From NCBI RefSeq assembly GCF_003340495.1, contig NZ_QASA01000001.1, positions 2,170,001 through 2,234,000 of the forward strand: a stretch of DNA of 64,000 bases, written 5' to 3'. This document shows positions 27,061 to 36,020 of the stretch, piece after piece. The position numbers and the translations under genes are program-made. The notes below the pieces were generated by a model. It had not been told where the DNA came from and did no database searches. It was given only the letters and a program-made list of their open reading frames with translations. Position 1 is the stretch's first letter. Each line of letters starts with the position of its first letter. The DNA comes from Adhaeribacter pallidiroseus (lineage in GTDB: Bacteria; Bacteroidota; Bacteroidia; Cytophagales; Hymenobacteraceae).

Positions 27061-27600
27061 ATGGCAAACCGGAAACAGAAGAGCGTTAAAGAATCATTTA
27101 CTACCATGACGGAATTGGTATTGCCCAATGATACCAATACCATGAATAATTTAATGGGCGGTCGGCTGATGCACTGGTTAGATATTGTTTCGGCCATTTC
27201 GGCCCAAAAACATTCTAACCGCATTGTGGTAACGGCTTCCGTGGATAATATTTCTTTTAAGCAAAGCATCAAATTAGGCAATGTTATCACCATGGAAGCC
27301 CAGGTAACCCGTTCTTTTAATACCTCCATGGAGGTACACGTAAATGTGTGGGCCGAAGATATTCCATCCGGAACCAAAACAAAAAGCAACGAAGCTTTTC
27401 TTACTTTTGTGGCATTAGATCAAACGGGTTCCCCTATTGATGTGCCGGAAGCTTTGCCCGAAACAGATAAAGAAATTAGTTTGTACGAGGGTGCTTTGCG
27501 CCGCCGCCAGCTGCGCTTAGTTTTGGCGGGCCGCATGAAACCGCACGAAGCCAAAGAATTAAAATCTATTTTTAACCTGGATGAAAAAGTACCGGAATAA
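27061..27600 (+). CDS. Acyl-CoA thioesterase, hotdog fold
   Basis: 179 residues with one hotdog domain. The conserved region NTMNNLMGGRLMHWLDIVSA (residues about 26-45) contains the catalytic-type N/GG..M-HWLD block of the YciA/ACOT group, followed by SVDNISFKQSIKLGNVITM and EVHVNVWAED and SNEAFLTFVALD. It hydrolyses acyl-CoA to free acid and CoA; chain-length preference is unknown. A weakly paired Arg/Lys-rich tail (GALRRRQLRLVLAGRMK) extends beyond the core. Downstream gene (57 bases) runs in the same direction and may be co-transcribed. Confidence 0.92.
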   Translation: MANRKQKSVKESFTTMTELVLPNDTNTMNNLMGGRLMHWLDIVSAISAQKHSNRIVVTASVDNISFKQSIKLGNVITMEAQVTRSFNTSMEVHVNVWAEDIPSGTKTKSNEAFLTFVALDQTGSPIDVPEALPETDKEISLYEGALRRRQLRLVLAGRMKPHEAKELKSIFNLDEKVPE

Positions 27601-27657
27601 AATTAGTTTCAGATTACAAGTTGCCGGTATTGTTCATTATCCCGTACTTTTAATGTT

Positions 27658-28215
27658 ATGGCATTTAACCCATCAGTTTTAGCTTTTTATCAACAGCTTT
27701 ATACCGAGCATTTATTTATTTTACCTGAACCGGAACTGGAATTGGCGCAAATTACTCCCTTGGTTGCTCCTGAAGTAATTAGCCCGGAAGAAATAGATCG
27801 CTTGGGCAGTATTGCTCTTACTCCTAAATACCCGGTTCTGGGCGAAAATAAAAAAGGTTTAGTGTTGCTGGTGTCCTTGCCGGAAGCAGCCTTTCGGGCT
27901 TTGCCGAAGAATGAATTTTTAATTAAAGTATTAGGAGCAATCCGGTATACACCTTCTGACGTGGGCTACGTAAATGCCTTACAGGTTAAACCCGTAAACA
28001 TTCACGAACTTAGTAAAGAGATAAATGTAAACCATTTACTCGTGTTCGGTAAAAATATCCTGGATATGACGGCCGATTCCCGGGTGGGCTACTACAAACC
28101 GGCTAGCATCGGCCGCACTCCTTTGTTGGTAGTGGAAGAACTGGAAGCTATTGAGCTGGACGTAAACAAAAAAAAGCAGCTCTGGGCCGCTTTACAACAA
28201 ATGTTTCTGAAGTAA
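27658..28215 (+). CDS. Conserved hypothetical protein, possibly HolD (DNA polymerase III psi)-like
   Basis: 185 residues, cytoplasmic, no named motif. An N-terminal acidic peptide region (YTEHLFILPEPELE) is followed by a compact alpha/beta region (KKGLVLLVSLPE, FLIKVLGAIRYTPSDVGYVNAL, NHLLVFGKNI) and an ending TPLLVVEELEAI...KKKQLWAALQQMF. The last segment, and the layout of free N-terminal peptide plus small alpha/beta domain, recall the psi subunit of the polymerase III clamp loader, whose known members end with a similar Leu-rich K-x-x-LW helix. This is a resemblance by eye only; plain hypothetical protein is the safe call. It ends before a strong terminator. Confidence 0.6.
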   Translation: MAFNPSVLAFYQQLYTEHLFILPEPELELAQITPLVAPEVISPEEIDRLGSIALTPKYPVLGENKKGLVLLVSLPEAAFRALPKNEFLIKVLGAIRYTPSDVGYVNALQVKPVNIHELSKEINVNHLLVFGKNILDMTADSRVGYYKPASIGRTPLLVVEELEAIELDVNKKKQLWAALQQMFLK

Positions 28216-28265
28216 AAAGGAGTTCAGAAATATTTAAATTAATAATACTTAATTCAGCAAAAATT

Positions 28266-28300
28266 AAAAGACCATTTGGAGCACCAGATGGTCTTTTCGT
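28266..28300. terminator. Terminator between the 185-aa gene and the TlpA-like gene
   Basis: 14-bp stem with one G-U pair: AAAAGACCATTTGG (28266-28279) and CCAGATGGTCTTTT (28284-28297), 4-base loop. A on one side and T on the other make it bidirectional between convergent genes. Confidence 0.85.
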
Positions 28301-28351
28301 TTGAATATTCAAAAATTAAAAAACAGGAACAATTAGCCTTATTTTTTTAGC

Positions 28352-29476
28352 TTAGTTTAACAATTCGGCTACTTTCGCTTCCAACTCGGGGCCGCGTAAG
28401 TTGCGGGCAATAATTTTACCTTCCCGGTCCAGCAATACCGTTTGCGGAATAGCCTGTATGTTATACAGTTGCGCGGCAGCACTTTCCCAGCCTTTTAGAT
28501 CCGAAACGTGTGGCCAGGTAAGTTGATCTTTTTGGATGGCACCCAGCCATTTTTCGCGGGAGTTATCCAGCGAAACCCCAAAAATCTCGAACCCTTTGGC
28601 TTTGTATTTATTATACATCCGGACCACGTTGGGGTTTTCCTGACGACAAGGCCCGCACCACGACGCCCAAAAGTCTACTAGCACGTATTTGCCTTTTAAG
28701 GAAGATAAGGACAGCGATTTACCATCGGGCGTTGGCAAAGTAATATCGGGGGCAGCTTTGCCCACCGCCAGCGTTTTAAGCGGTTCCAGCTTTTTGACTA
28801 ATGCTTTGGTGTACTGCGATTCGGGCAGGTTTTTGTTAAACAAAGTCGCCATGCTATCGGCAAAAGCTAAATCGGATTCCGGATTTAACAAGTTTAAGGT
28901 AGCAAAAGCCGAAACTGCGGTTTTCTGGTGCTGCCGGATAAAGCTCTTAATCATGGAGGCATTGCTTTTTTGCATGCTCATGTAAGCTCCCTGGATAACT
29001 TTAATAGAATCTTCGTTATTGGATTCGTTAGCCTTCGTGGAACGTTGCTGCAACTGCATGCCAGCCGTCTGCATTTTATCTAGCTTATCGGTGAGTTGCT
29101 TAAACAACTGCGCTTCTTCCGATCCTTTAATGGCGTAGGTCTTCCGCAAATCTTTGGCATCGGCTTCTACTTGTATTTCTTTATTGTCCAGCATTAATAA
29201 AAGCATGTTCTGGTCAGTTAAAGAAATGCGGTATACGGTGGGCTCATTCACTTTACCTTCGAAGGTAAATGAACCATCGTTGAGCACGGTAGCCGTATCT
29301 TTATAAACAAATTGCTGCTCCCCTAGCTCGCTCAAATATACTTTACCCGAACTTTGGTTATTTAATTTGCCGTAAATTTTATAGCTGCCACTATCTACCC
29401 CGTTTTTAGAACCTATTTTATTACAAGCTCCTAAAAAGGCCAGCGGCACAGCCAGCACTAACACTACTTTTTTCAT
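28352..29476 (-). CDS. TlpA-like thioredoxin-fold lipoprotein with DUF4369 N-terminal domain
   Basis: 374 residues. Signal peptide with lipobox (FLGAC, Cys about residue 18). Residues about 30-125 match DUF4369 (YKIYGKLNNQSSGKVYLSEL, DGSFTFEGKVNEPTVYRI); a helical middle follows; the C-terminal thioredoxin domain (about 230-374) has WASWCGPCRQ with the CXXC pair near residues 272-275 and the cis-Pro segment IQAIPQTVLLD. It is probably a membrane-anchored periplasmic disulfide reductase of the Bacteroidota TlpA type. Substrate unknown. It is 65 bases downstream of gatB in the same direction. Confidence 0.93.
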   Translation of the reverse strand: MKKVVLVLAVPLAFLGACNKIGSKNGVDSGSYKIYGKLNNQSSGKVYLSELGEQQFVYKDTATVLNDGSFTFEGKVNEPTVYRISLTDQNMLLLMLDNKEIQVEADAKDLRKTYAIKGSEEAQLFKQLTDKLDKMQTAGMQLQQRSTKANESNNEDSIKVIQGAYMSMQKSNASMIKSFIRQHQKTAVSAFATLNLLNPESDLAFADSMATLFNKNLPESQYTKALVKKLEPLKTLAVGKAAPDITLPTPDGKSLSLSSLKGKYVLVDFWASWCGPCRQENPNVVRMYNKYKAKGFEIFGVSLDNSREKWLGAIQKDQLTWPHVSDLKGWESAAAQLYNIQAIPQTVLLDREGKIIARNLRGPELEAKVAELLN

Positions 29477-29540
29477 CTCTAATTTTTTTAAATTTTTTAC
29501 TGGTCGGCATTAAAATTTATAACCTGGTAAAAAACAAAAC

Positions 29541-30998
29541 TTACACTTTGGCTAAGCTTTCCTGCAACAATTTATTTACGGCTTTTGGGTCGGCTTTGCC
29601 TTTGGTTAATTTCATAATTTCGCCCATAAACATGCCCACTAAGGCAGTTTTACCGGCTTTATATTCCGCTACTTTTTTCGGATTACCCGTCAGAACCTGG
29701 TTGATAAAGTCCTGTAACTGATCACTATTAGACTCCTGGATTAAGTTGAGTTCCTCTGCAATGCTTAACGCCGATTTGGCCGGATTTTGTATGAGCTCCG
29801 GGAAAATAGTGCGGCTCGCCGCCGTATGGTTTACTTTACCGGTATCTACCAAACTAATCAATTCGGCGAGTTGTGGCGGTTGCAGCGGAAAATCACTGAT
29901 GTGCAAGGCCAGCTCATTTATGTACGATTTCACCGGACCCATCATCCAATTGGAAGCGGCTTTGTAATTGGTAGTATGCTGGCACAATTGATCGAAGTAC
30001 AAAGCAATTTCTTTTTGATCCGTTAATACGTTGGCATCGTATTCCGGTAATTTGTAGTCGCGGGTAAAACGTTCGTACAACTCGTGCGGCAAGCTCGGCA
30101 TTTCGGCTTTAATAGCCGCCAGCATTTCTTCCGAAACTATAACCGGGGTTAAATCCGGCTCCGGAAAATACCGGTAATCGTTCATGGTTTCTTTGGAGCG
30201 TTGTCCGCTGGTAGTGCCGGTTACCGCATCAAAACCCCGCGTTTCCGACTCAATCACTTCGCCGCGTTCCAACATTTCAATTTGCCGGTCTATTTCGTGT
30301 TCAATGGCGCGTTGCACATTCCGGAAAGAGTTCATGTTTTTTACCTCTACCTTGGTGCCGAACTGCTTGGCGCCTTTCAACATCACCGACACGTTGGCAT
30401 CGCAGCGGAGCGAACCTTCTTCCATGTTGCCGTCGCAGATATCCAGGTACCGCACCAGTTTTTTAATTTCAGTCAGGTAATTATACGCTTCTTCGGAAGT
30501 ATGAATATCGGGTTCCGATACAATCTCGATGAGGGGAACCCCGGCCCGGTTTAAATCGATTAACGATTCGGTTTCGCCGGCTAAGTGCATGGATTTGCCC
30601 GCGTCTTCTTCCATGTGAATGCGGGTAATGCCCACGCGCTTTTCGCCTAGGCTGGTTTGAATCCAAACAAACCCTTCCCGACAGATTGGGGTTTTATCCT
30701 GGGTTATCTGGTAGCCTTTCGGTAAATCGGGGTAAAAGTAATTTTTACGGGCGAAAATATTCTGGCGGGTAATCTGGCAATTGGTAGCCAAACCCATTTT
30801 TATAGCATAATCCACGGCTTTGGCATTGGCCCGCGGCAAAGTACCCGGGTGCCCCAAAGTAATCACGCTGATATTGGTATTGGGCAAAGTGCCGTACTCC
30901 GTAGAATCAGAAGCAAACATTTTACTTTCCGTCAGCAATTGCGCGTGTACTTCCAAACCAATGATCGGCTGGTATTTATCTCGAATATTCTCTTCCAT
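29541..30998 (-). CDS. gatB: Asp-tRNA(Asn)/Glu-tRNA(Gln) amidotransferase subunit B
   Basis: 485 residues, normal length. GatB is the kinase/transamidase subunit of GatCAB that converts Glu-tRNA(Gln) and Asp-tRNA(Asn) to their amides. Diagnostic stretches: IGLEVHAQLLTESKMF (residues about 13-28), DLPKGYQITQ, DLNRAGVPLIEIVSEPD, GSLRCDANVSV, the YRYFPEPDLTPV block and the C-terminal YqeY/GatB helical domain with GMFMGEIMKLTKGKADP. gatA and gatC are not in the window. A hairpin lies in its 5' leader (31010-31035). Confidence 0.97.
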   Translation of the reverse strand: MEENIRDKYQPIIGLEVHAQLLTESKMFASDSTEYGTLPNTNISVITLGHPGTLPRANAKAVDYAIKMGLATNCQITRQNIFARKNYFYPDLPKGYQITQDKTPICREGFVWIQTSLGEKRVGITRIHMEEDAGKSMHLAGETESLIDLNRAGVPLIEIVSEPDIHTSEEAYNYLTEIKKLVRYLDICDGNMEEGSLRCDANVSVMLKGAKQFGTKVEVKNMNSFRNVQRAIEHEIDRQIEMLERGEVIESETRGFDAVTGTTSGQRSKETMNDYRYFPEPDLTPVIVSEEMLAAIKAEMPSLPHELYERFTRDYKLPEYDANVLTDQKEIALYFDQLCQHTTNYKAASNWMMGPVKSYINELALHISDFPLQPPQLAELISLVDTGKVNHTAASRTIFPELIQNPAKSALSIAEELNLIQESNSDQLQDFINQVLTGNPKKVAEYKAGKTALVGMFMGEIMKLTKGKADPKAVNKLLQESLAKV

Positions 30999-31009
30999 TT
31001 GTTTTGTTG

Positions 31010-31035
31010 GATACTGGTATCAAAACACCAGTATC
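31010..31035 (-). promoter_or_regulatory. Hairpin in the gatB 5' leader
   Basis: Perfect 9-bp inverted repeat GATACTGGT (31010-31018) and ACCAGTATC (31027-31035), 8-base spacer, ending 11 bases before the gatB start codon. It could shape translation initiation or be a protein-binding operator. Confidence 0.4.
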
Positions 31036-31406
31036 AGGATTGTTTGGATTAATGCCTTTTTTTAAAAATTTAACTGTGTTCTTTTAAGTAGATAAATTTT
31101 GGGACCACCTAATTATTTAAACTGCTTTCTAATGAGCTGGTACAACTACTACGATCCACTCGCTTGTCATTCAGCGGCAAGCTAATTGGCAACAGAGCTC
31201 GTATCAAAAATTTAGCAGGCCTTTTCTTTTGTTCAAAAGCTATTTACAACAATTAGAACTCTTATTCAATTCCCTTAACTTAGTATCTTACCGGATTTCA
31301 ATGATCATCAAAAGGAAACTTATGGCGGGGTAGCTCAATAGTTTCCTTTTGAATGACACCGGTTGTAGTTGGAACCAAGAGCCACTGAACACTTCGTTGA
31401 ACTAGC
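31036..31406. other. Intergenic region between alaS and gatB
   Basis: Most of it (31165-31358) is a family A inverted-repeat element. No coding frame of note; a tRNA-like run near 31324 does not complete a cloverleaf. Confidence 0.55.
31165..31358. repeat. Family A element (194 bp) with TGTCATTCA inverted ends
   Basis: Begins TGTCATTCA (31165-31173) and ends TGAATGACA (31350-31358). The next ~25 bases of both ends also align with those of the element at 47234-47462 (pattern A-G-G-A-A-C-C-T-A-T-T-G, then G-C-T-A-C). The right end carries an internal 12-bp hairpin, CAAAAGGAAACT with AGTTTCCTTTTG (31307-31350). It codes nothing; size and structure suggest a MITE-like or REP-like element. Confidence 0.65.
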
Positions 31407-34049
31407 TTAGTTTTGCAATTGCGCCTTAAGAAGCTCTGCCGCTTTAACTGGTATTGCGCTTAATCCGGCAATGTCTTTGCCGCCGGCGGTAGCGTAAAAC
31501 GGTTGACCACCGCCGCCGCCTTTTATTTCTTTCGCCAATTCTTTCACCAAACTAATTGCGTTCATTTTTCGGTCCGATACCAAATTATCCGACAACATGA
31601 CCGCGAGCTGGGGTTTGTGGTCAATTTCAGCGGCTAATATCAGGCATAAGTTTTCGGGTAAAGCATTTCGACTATCAAAGGCTAATTTTTTTAAATAATC
31701 CGCTGAGCTCACCTCTACTTTTTCGGCAATGAGTTTAACGCCGTTTATTTCCTGAACTTTAGTCAATAGAAAATCTTTTAAAACGGTAAGTTGCTTTAAT
31801 TCAAATTGTTCCAGCTGCTTTCTTAAAGTGTTATTTTCAGTCGTTAACTTTTCAATAGCAGCCGCTAAATTGGTTTGAACACCTAAAGCTTCTTTTACTG
31901 CGTCTAGCTGAGCAAGTTGCTGGTTGATATAATCCTGGGCATAACCGGCAGTGTAAGCCTCAATGCGGCGAACTCCGGCAGCCACCGAACTTTCCGAAAT
32001 TATTTTTAATATACCAATTTCGCCGGTGTTGGGCACGTGGGTTCCTCCGCAAAGCTCCACGGAATAATCTTTATCAAATGTAATCACCCGCACAAACTCC
32101 CCGTATTTTTCGCCGAACAAAGCCGTAGCGCCGAGTTGTTTAGCTTCAGCGATCGGAACGTTGCGTTTTTCGTCCAGCGCAATGCTTTGACGGACGTGTT
32201 GGTTTACGATAGATTCAATGTCACGCAACTGATCGTCGGTAACTTTGGTAAAGTGCGAAAAGTCGAAACGCAGTAATTTCTCATTCACCAAAGATCCTTT
32301 TTGGGCCACGTGGCTGCCTAATACTTCTCGCAAAGCGGCGTGTAATAAGTGCGTAGCGGAGTGATTTTTTTGAATTAAACGCCGGCGTTCTTCGTCAATC
32401 CGGGCCAGCAAAGGCGCTTCTAAATTCAGTGGTAAATCAGTGGTGATATGAATAATTAAATCGTTTTCTTTTTTGGTATCCAGCACTTTTACTTTACTCA
32501 AGTCTGATTCCAGGAAACCACTATCGCCTACCTGGCCGCCACTTTCGGCGTAGAAAGGCGTGCGGTCGAGCACTAACTGGTATTCTGTCTTATTCTTCGC
32601 TTTAACTTGGCGGTATTTTACCAGACGCGCTTCCGTAGATACCGCATCGTAGCCAATAAACTCGGTGGGCACATCTTCGCTCACCAAAACCCAATCGCCT
32701 TGTTCGGTTTGGGCGGCGTTGCGGGAGCGGGTTTTCTGCGCCAACATTTCGGCCTCAAAACCAGCTTCGTCTACGGTAAAGCCTTTTTCTTTGGCAATTA
32801 AAGCCGTTAAATCAGCCGGAAAACCAAAGGTATCATACAGTTCAAAAGCGGTTTTTCCGTCAATGCGGTTCTGGTTAGCCACAAAGGATTCGTTTAAAGC
32901 ATCTAAGCGTTTCAACCCATTTTCCAGCGTGCGCAGAAAAGCCAGTTCTTCTTCTTCAATCACGCGCTGCACAAACGCTTGCTGGGCTTTTAACTCTGGA
33001 AACACATTCGCTAACTGGTCGGCCAGCACCGGCACCATCTGGTAGAGGAAAGGCTTCTTAAAATTTAAAAAAGTAAAGGCGTACCGTACCGCCCGGCGTA
33101 AAATACGCCGGATCACGTAACCGGCTTTATTGTTCGATGGTAGCTGCCCATCGGCAATGGCAAAGGCAATAGCCCGGATATGATCCGAAAGTACCCGGAT
33201 AGCAATATCGGTTTTCTCGTTTTCACCGTAGATTACGTCGGCTTGTTCGGCCACAAATTGAATAAGCGGCTGAAAAACATCGGTATCGTAATTGGATTGT
33301 TTGCCTTGGATGGCCATGCACAAACGCTCGAAGCCCATGCCCGTATCTACGTGTTGCGCAGGCAGTTTTACCAATGAGCCATCGGCCAACCGGTTAAATT
33401 CGATGAATACGTTGTTCCAGATTTCTACTACTTGCGGGTGGTCGTTGTTTACGAGTGCCTTGCCGGGAATTTGGGCTACTTCTTCGGGGCGGCGCAAATC
33501 AATGTGAATTTCGGAACTCGGGCCACAAGGACCGGTATCGCCCATTTCCCAGAAGTTGTCTTTCTTAGAACCAAACAAAATGCGGTCTTCGCCGCCTAAT
33601 ATTTTCTTCCAGATTTTAAAAGCTTCACTGTCTTCGGGTAAGCCGTCTTTTTCGTCGCCGCCAAACACGCTCACGTACAGGCGTTCTTTCGGCAAGCTAT
33701 ATACTTCGGTGAGCAGTTCCCAGGCCCAGGGTAAAGCATCTTTTTTAAAATAATCGCCAAACGACCAGTTGCCCAGCATCTCGAACATGGTGTGGTGGTA
33801 GGTATCGTATCCTACTTCTTCCAGGTCGTTGTGTTTACCCGAAACGCGCAAACATTTCTGCGTATCGGTTACGCGGGGCCAGGGTGCTTGTTTATTGCCT
33901 AAAAAATAATCTTTAAACTGGTTCATGCCGGCGTTCGTGAACATGAGTGTAGGATCATCTTTCACCACAATGGGGGCCGACGGAACAACATGATGGTTTT
34001 TAGAAGCAAAAAAATCAAGAAACTTTTGTCTGATCTCCGAAGAATTCAT
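31407..34049 (-). CDS. alaS: Alanyl-tRNA synthetase
   Basis: 880 residues, full length. It charges tRNA(Ala) and edits mischarged Ser/Gly. Class II catalytic core at the N terminus (TNAGMNQFKDYFLG, HHTMFEMLGNWSFGDYFKKDA, MGDTGPCGPSSEIHID, about residues 35-200); editing domain with HSATHLLHAALREVLG (about 565-580) and the zinc-binding CGGTH motif (about 675); coiled region and a C-terminal DHHA1-type domain with the Gly-rich GGGGGQPFYATAGGKD. The start MNSSEIRQKFLDFFASKNHH is the usual family start. A TAnnTTTG-type box lies at 34168-34175. Confidence 0.98.
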   Translation of the reverse strand: MNSSEIRQKFLDFFASKNHHVVPSAPIVVKDDPTLMFTNAGMNQFKDYFLGNKQAPWPRVTDTQKCLRVSGKHNDLEEVGYDTYHHTMFEMLGNWSFGDYFKKDALPWAWELLTEVYSLPKERLYVSVFGGDEKDGLPEDSEAFKIWKKILGGEDRILFGSKKDNFWEMGDTGPCGPSSEIHIDLRRPEEVAQIPGKALVNNDHPQVVEIWNNVFIEFNRLADGSLVKLPAQHVDTGMGFERLCMAIQGKQSNYDTDVFQPLIQFVAEQADVIYGENEKTDIAIRVLSDHIRAIAFAIADGQLPSNNKAGYVIRRILRRAVRYAFTFLNFKKPFLYQMVPVLADQLANVFPELKAQQAFVQRVIEEEELAFLRTLENGLKRLDALNESFVANQNRIDGKTAFELYDTFGFPADLTALIAKEKGFTVDEAGFEAEMLAQKTRSRNAAQTEQGDWVLVSEDVPTEFIGYDAVSTEARLVKYRQVKAKNKTEYQLVLDRTPFYAESGGQVGDSGFLESDLSKVKVLDTKKENDLIIHITTDLPLNLEAPLLARIDEERRRLIQKNHSATHLLHAALREVLGSHVAQKGSLVNEKLLRFDFSHFTKVTDDQLRDIESIVNQHVRQSIALDEKRNVPIAEAKQLGATALFGEKYGEFVRVITFDKDYSVELCGGTHVPNTGEIGILKIISESSVAAGVRRIEAYTAGYAQDYINQQLAQLDAVKEALGVQTNLAAAIEKLTTENNTLRKQLEQFELKQLTVLKDFLLTKVQEINGVKLIAEKVEVSSADYLKKLAFDSRNALPENLCLILAAEIDHKPQLAVMLSDNLVSDRKMNAISLVKELAKEIKGGGGGQPFYATAGGKDIAGLSAIPVKAAELLKAQLQN

Positions 34050-34167
34050 TTATATTCTTTAAGTATTAATGCAGGTTTAAGATTTGATCAGGTTGTTTAT
34101 CAGCAAAAAATAATTCAAATTCGCTAATAAGAACCGAACCGAACTTAGTCCGTAGAACGGGATTGGG

Positions 34168-34175
34168 CAAAAGTA
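34168..34175 (-). promoter_or_regulatory. -7 box (TACTTTTG on the minus strand) upstream of alaS
   Basis: Plus-strand CAAAAGTA; reads TACTTTTG toward alaS, matching TAnnTTTG, about 120 bases before the start codon. No convincing -33 TTG at the right distance. Confidence 0.35.
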
Positions 34176-34336
34176 GTATTTTTTAAAATTATTCGGTAAC
34201 CTTATTCTTATTTTATCCTCCTCGTAATCTGCTACTGATTTTTTAATAAAGTGCAGCTAATTCGAGGAATAACCAGCTAGACTTCGGTAAGCAGAACAAA
34301 ATAGAAAAGGTGGCCCGCGATTAACTAACCGAGATT

Positions 34337-34675
34337 ATGCCTTTTAAGGAAAAAGAAATAGAGAAACAGTACCATAGTATCGGCGAAGTAGCCGCGATGT
34401 TTCAAGTGGCGCCTTCCCTCATTCGTTTTTGGGAATCTGAGTTTGAGGTGTTAAAGCCTAAAAAAAGCAAGAAAGGCAATCGTCTTTTTTCCAAAGCCGA
34501 TATCGAGAATTTACGCATGGTTTACCATTTAGTAAAAGAACGCGGTTATACCATTCAAGGAGCCCGCGAAGTACTTAAAAACCGGTCGGTACAAACCAAA
34601 GACAAAATGGAAATTGTCAAATCTTTAGAGAAAATTCGGGAATTTTTGGTAAGCTTGAAAAGTGAGCTAAAATAA
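34337..34675 (+). CDS. MerR-family transcriptional regulator
   Basis: 112 residues with an N-terminal MerR winged helix-turn-helix: YHSIGEVAAMFQVAPSLIRFWESEF (about residues 12-36), the wing (KKSKKGNRLFSKADIENL) and a following helix ending in REVLKN. There is almost no effector domain beyond the dimerisation helix (MEIVKSLEKIREFLVSLKSEL), a short form common in Bacteroidota. It contains no conserved metal-binding Cys. Targets are not evident; MerR proteins usually act on promoters with long spacers. Confidence 0.93.
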   Translation: MPFKEKEIEKQYHSIGEVAAMFQVAPSLIRFWESEFEVLKPKKSKKGNRLFSKADIENLRMVYHLVKERGYTIQGAREVLKNRSVQTKDKMEIVKSLEKIREFLVSLKSELK

Positions 34676-35195
34676 CTGGCTTCAGTCTATCTGGTTAAAG
34701 ATAAAAATGCAAGCTTTTACCCGCCAAAATAGATTTTAAAAGCAAAAAGCCATTATAATTGTTTGCCTTCATTTTAATCTTTTATTAAAGTTTAACAAAG
34801 ATTATTTTTTAAATATTTAGGTTTTCAAGCTGCTCAATTGCTCTATTAAAGCTTTTGCGTTAACACTACAAAGCGTTGTATATCAGTTTATTGCTAGGCC
34901 CATTTAATCAATTTCAGAAAAAATCAAACCATAAAAACCAGCGTTCCAATACTTCATTTTAAAACAGAACTTTAAATACGTACCGCTGATTACATTTTTC
35001 AATCATAATATTGCCTAAAGACCCCGCTCCCAGGTATTACGAACATGGAACCTCTTGCTAGAGATTTTTTAAATTTTCTTCCTGCGGGTTCCCTTTACCG
35101 GCCTTAGTTCTTATTAGAATTAACTTTTAAGAAGCCGGTGCTTAAAAGAATTTTACTTTGAGCGCCATAATGTTTTTCGGTACCAGGCATTTGAT
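34676..35195. other. AT-rich intergenic region
   Basis: About 520 bases between the MerR gene and the terminator of the next minus-strand gene. I see no convincing gene, repeat or promoter. Confidence 0.4.
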
Positions 35196-35238
35196 AAAAT
35201 ACAGAAGGGCTAGCATAATGGCCGCCCTTCTGTATTTT
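35196..35238 (-). terminator. Strong terminator of the 65-aa minus-strand gene
   Basis: Perfect 15-bp stem AAAATACAGAAGGGC (35196-35210) with GCCCTTCTGTATTTT (35224-35238), 13-base loop, placed 11 bases after the stop of the gene at 35250-35447. Confidence 0.85.
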
Positions 35239-35249
35239 AATCTGGTAAA

Positions 35250-35447
35250 TTACTTTTGCCTACCCAGAATTACGCCATATACCACCAAGCCGGCTGCTCC
35301 GGCAAAAGCCAGGTATTGCTTGTTACGCGTAGAAAGCGATTTGTAAAAATCTAAACCAAATTTACTCGGGTTCTTAAAAGCTTCCATTAACGCATTTGGG
35401 TTTTTCAGAAGCTCTTTAATATTATACTGATTTTGGGCGGTTTCCAT
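35250..35447 (-). CDS. Small one-helix membrane protein of unknown function
   Basis: 65 residues: a hydrophilic N terminus (METAQNQYNIKELLKNPNALMEAF) with an amphipathic helix and one C-terminal membrane helix at about residues 46-61 (YLAFAGAAGLVVYGVIL) ending RQK. It has its own strong terminator, which supports a real transcript. No family recognised. Confidence 0.65.
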   Translation of the reverse strand: METAQNQYNIKELLKNPNALMEAFKNPSKFGLDFYKSLSTRNKQYLAFAGAAGLVVYGVILGRQK

Positions 35448-35782
35448 AGTTTTATTTATAAGAATTTGGTTCTGCTTACGTGAATGCGGTGCGTACGTTT
35501 TTAAAAATGCCGGAATAATAATTCCTCTCGGGTAAAAATTTTACCGGTAATTTTCTAACCTGGTTTTTCAAAAAATTAAAAATAGGTACAATTACGCGGT
35601 ACTTTTACTGATTTTCCTGAAAATAATTTTGCTCTGTTTATGTAACATCTTAAAAATCAGGATGTTATTTTAAAAACAAATTATTTTGAAGTACCCCAGC
35701 CTTTGAGATAAATACGGAAAAACTATATTACTAGCATCTGTGGCGTATAAAGTTCGTAATTTCTTTATTATAGCGGGTATTT
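35448..35782. other. AT-rich intergenic region between two small genes
   Basis: 335 bases that separate divergently transcribed small genes, so it must hold promoters for both; I cannot point to clear boxes. Confidence 0.35.
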
Positions 35783-35989
35783 ATGAAGAGTGGACTCTTA
35801 GATTATATATTTAGCCAGGTAGATTTTCATACCCTTAACCGGCAACAAGTAAAGGAATATCTCGCTTATTTAAACGAGATTATTAATAAAGATATGTCCG
35901 CGGACGATCGGCATAAGTTTTTAAAATGTAAAGTAGATTTGAATAAACGCCTATTGGAGTTAGATATAAAAAATTTAGGAAAAACGTGA
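35783..35989 (+). CDS. Small hypothetical protein
   Basis: 68 residues, soluble and helix-rich: MKSGLLDYIFSQVDFHTLNR, then QVKEYLAYLNEIINKDMSAD and KVDLNKRLLELDIKNLGKT. The regular leucine spacing suggests a small helical, perhaps dimeric, protein. No recognised domain. Its ATG follows an AT-rich leader. Real protein is likely on composition; function unknown. Confidence 0.5.
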   Translation: MKSGLLDYIFSQVDFHTLNRQQVKEYLAYLNEIINKDMSADDRHKFLKCKVDLNKRLLELDIKNLGKT

Positions 35990-36020
35990 ACCAGCCTTAT
36001 TGCTGAAGCAGGATTTTGAT

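Noticed and set aside
31324-31350. tRNA-like run (GGGGTAGCTCAAT) in the alaS-gatB gap
   Set aside because: It has a D-arm-like word only; no anticodon arm, T arm or acceptor pairing can be formed, and it lies in the hairpin end of a family A repeat.
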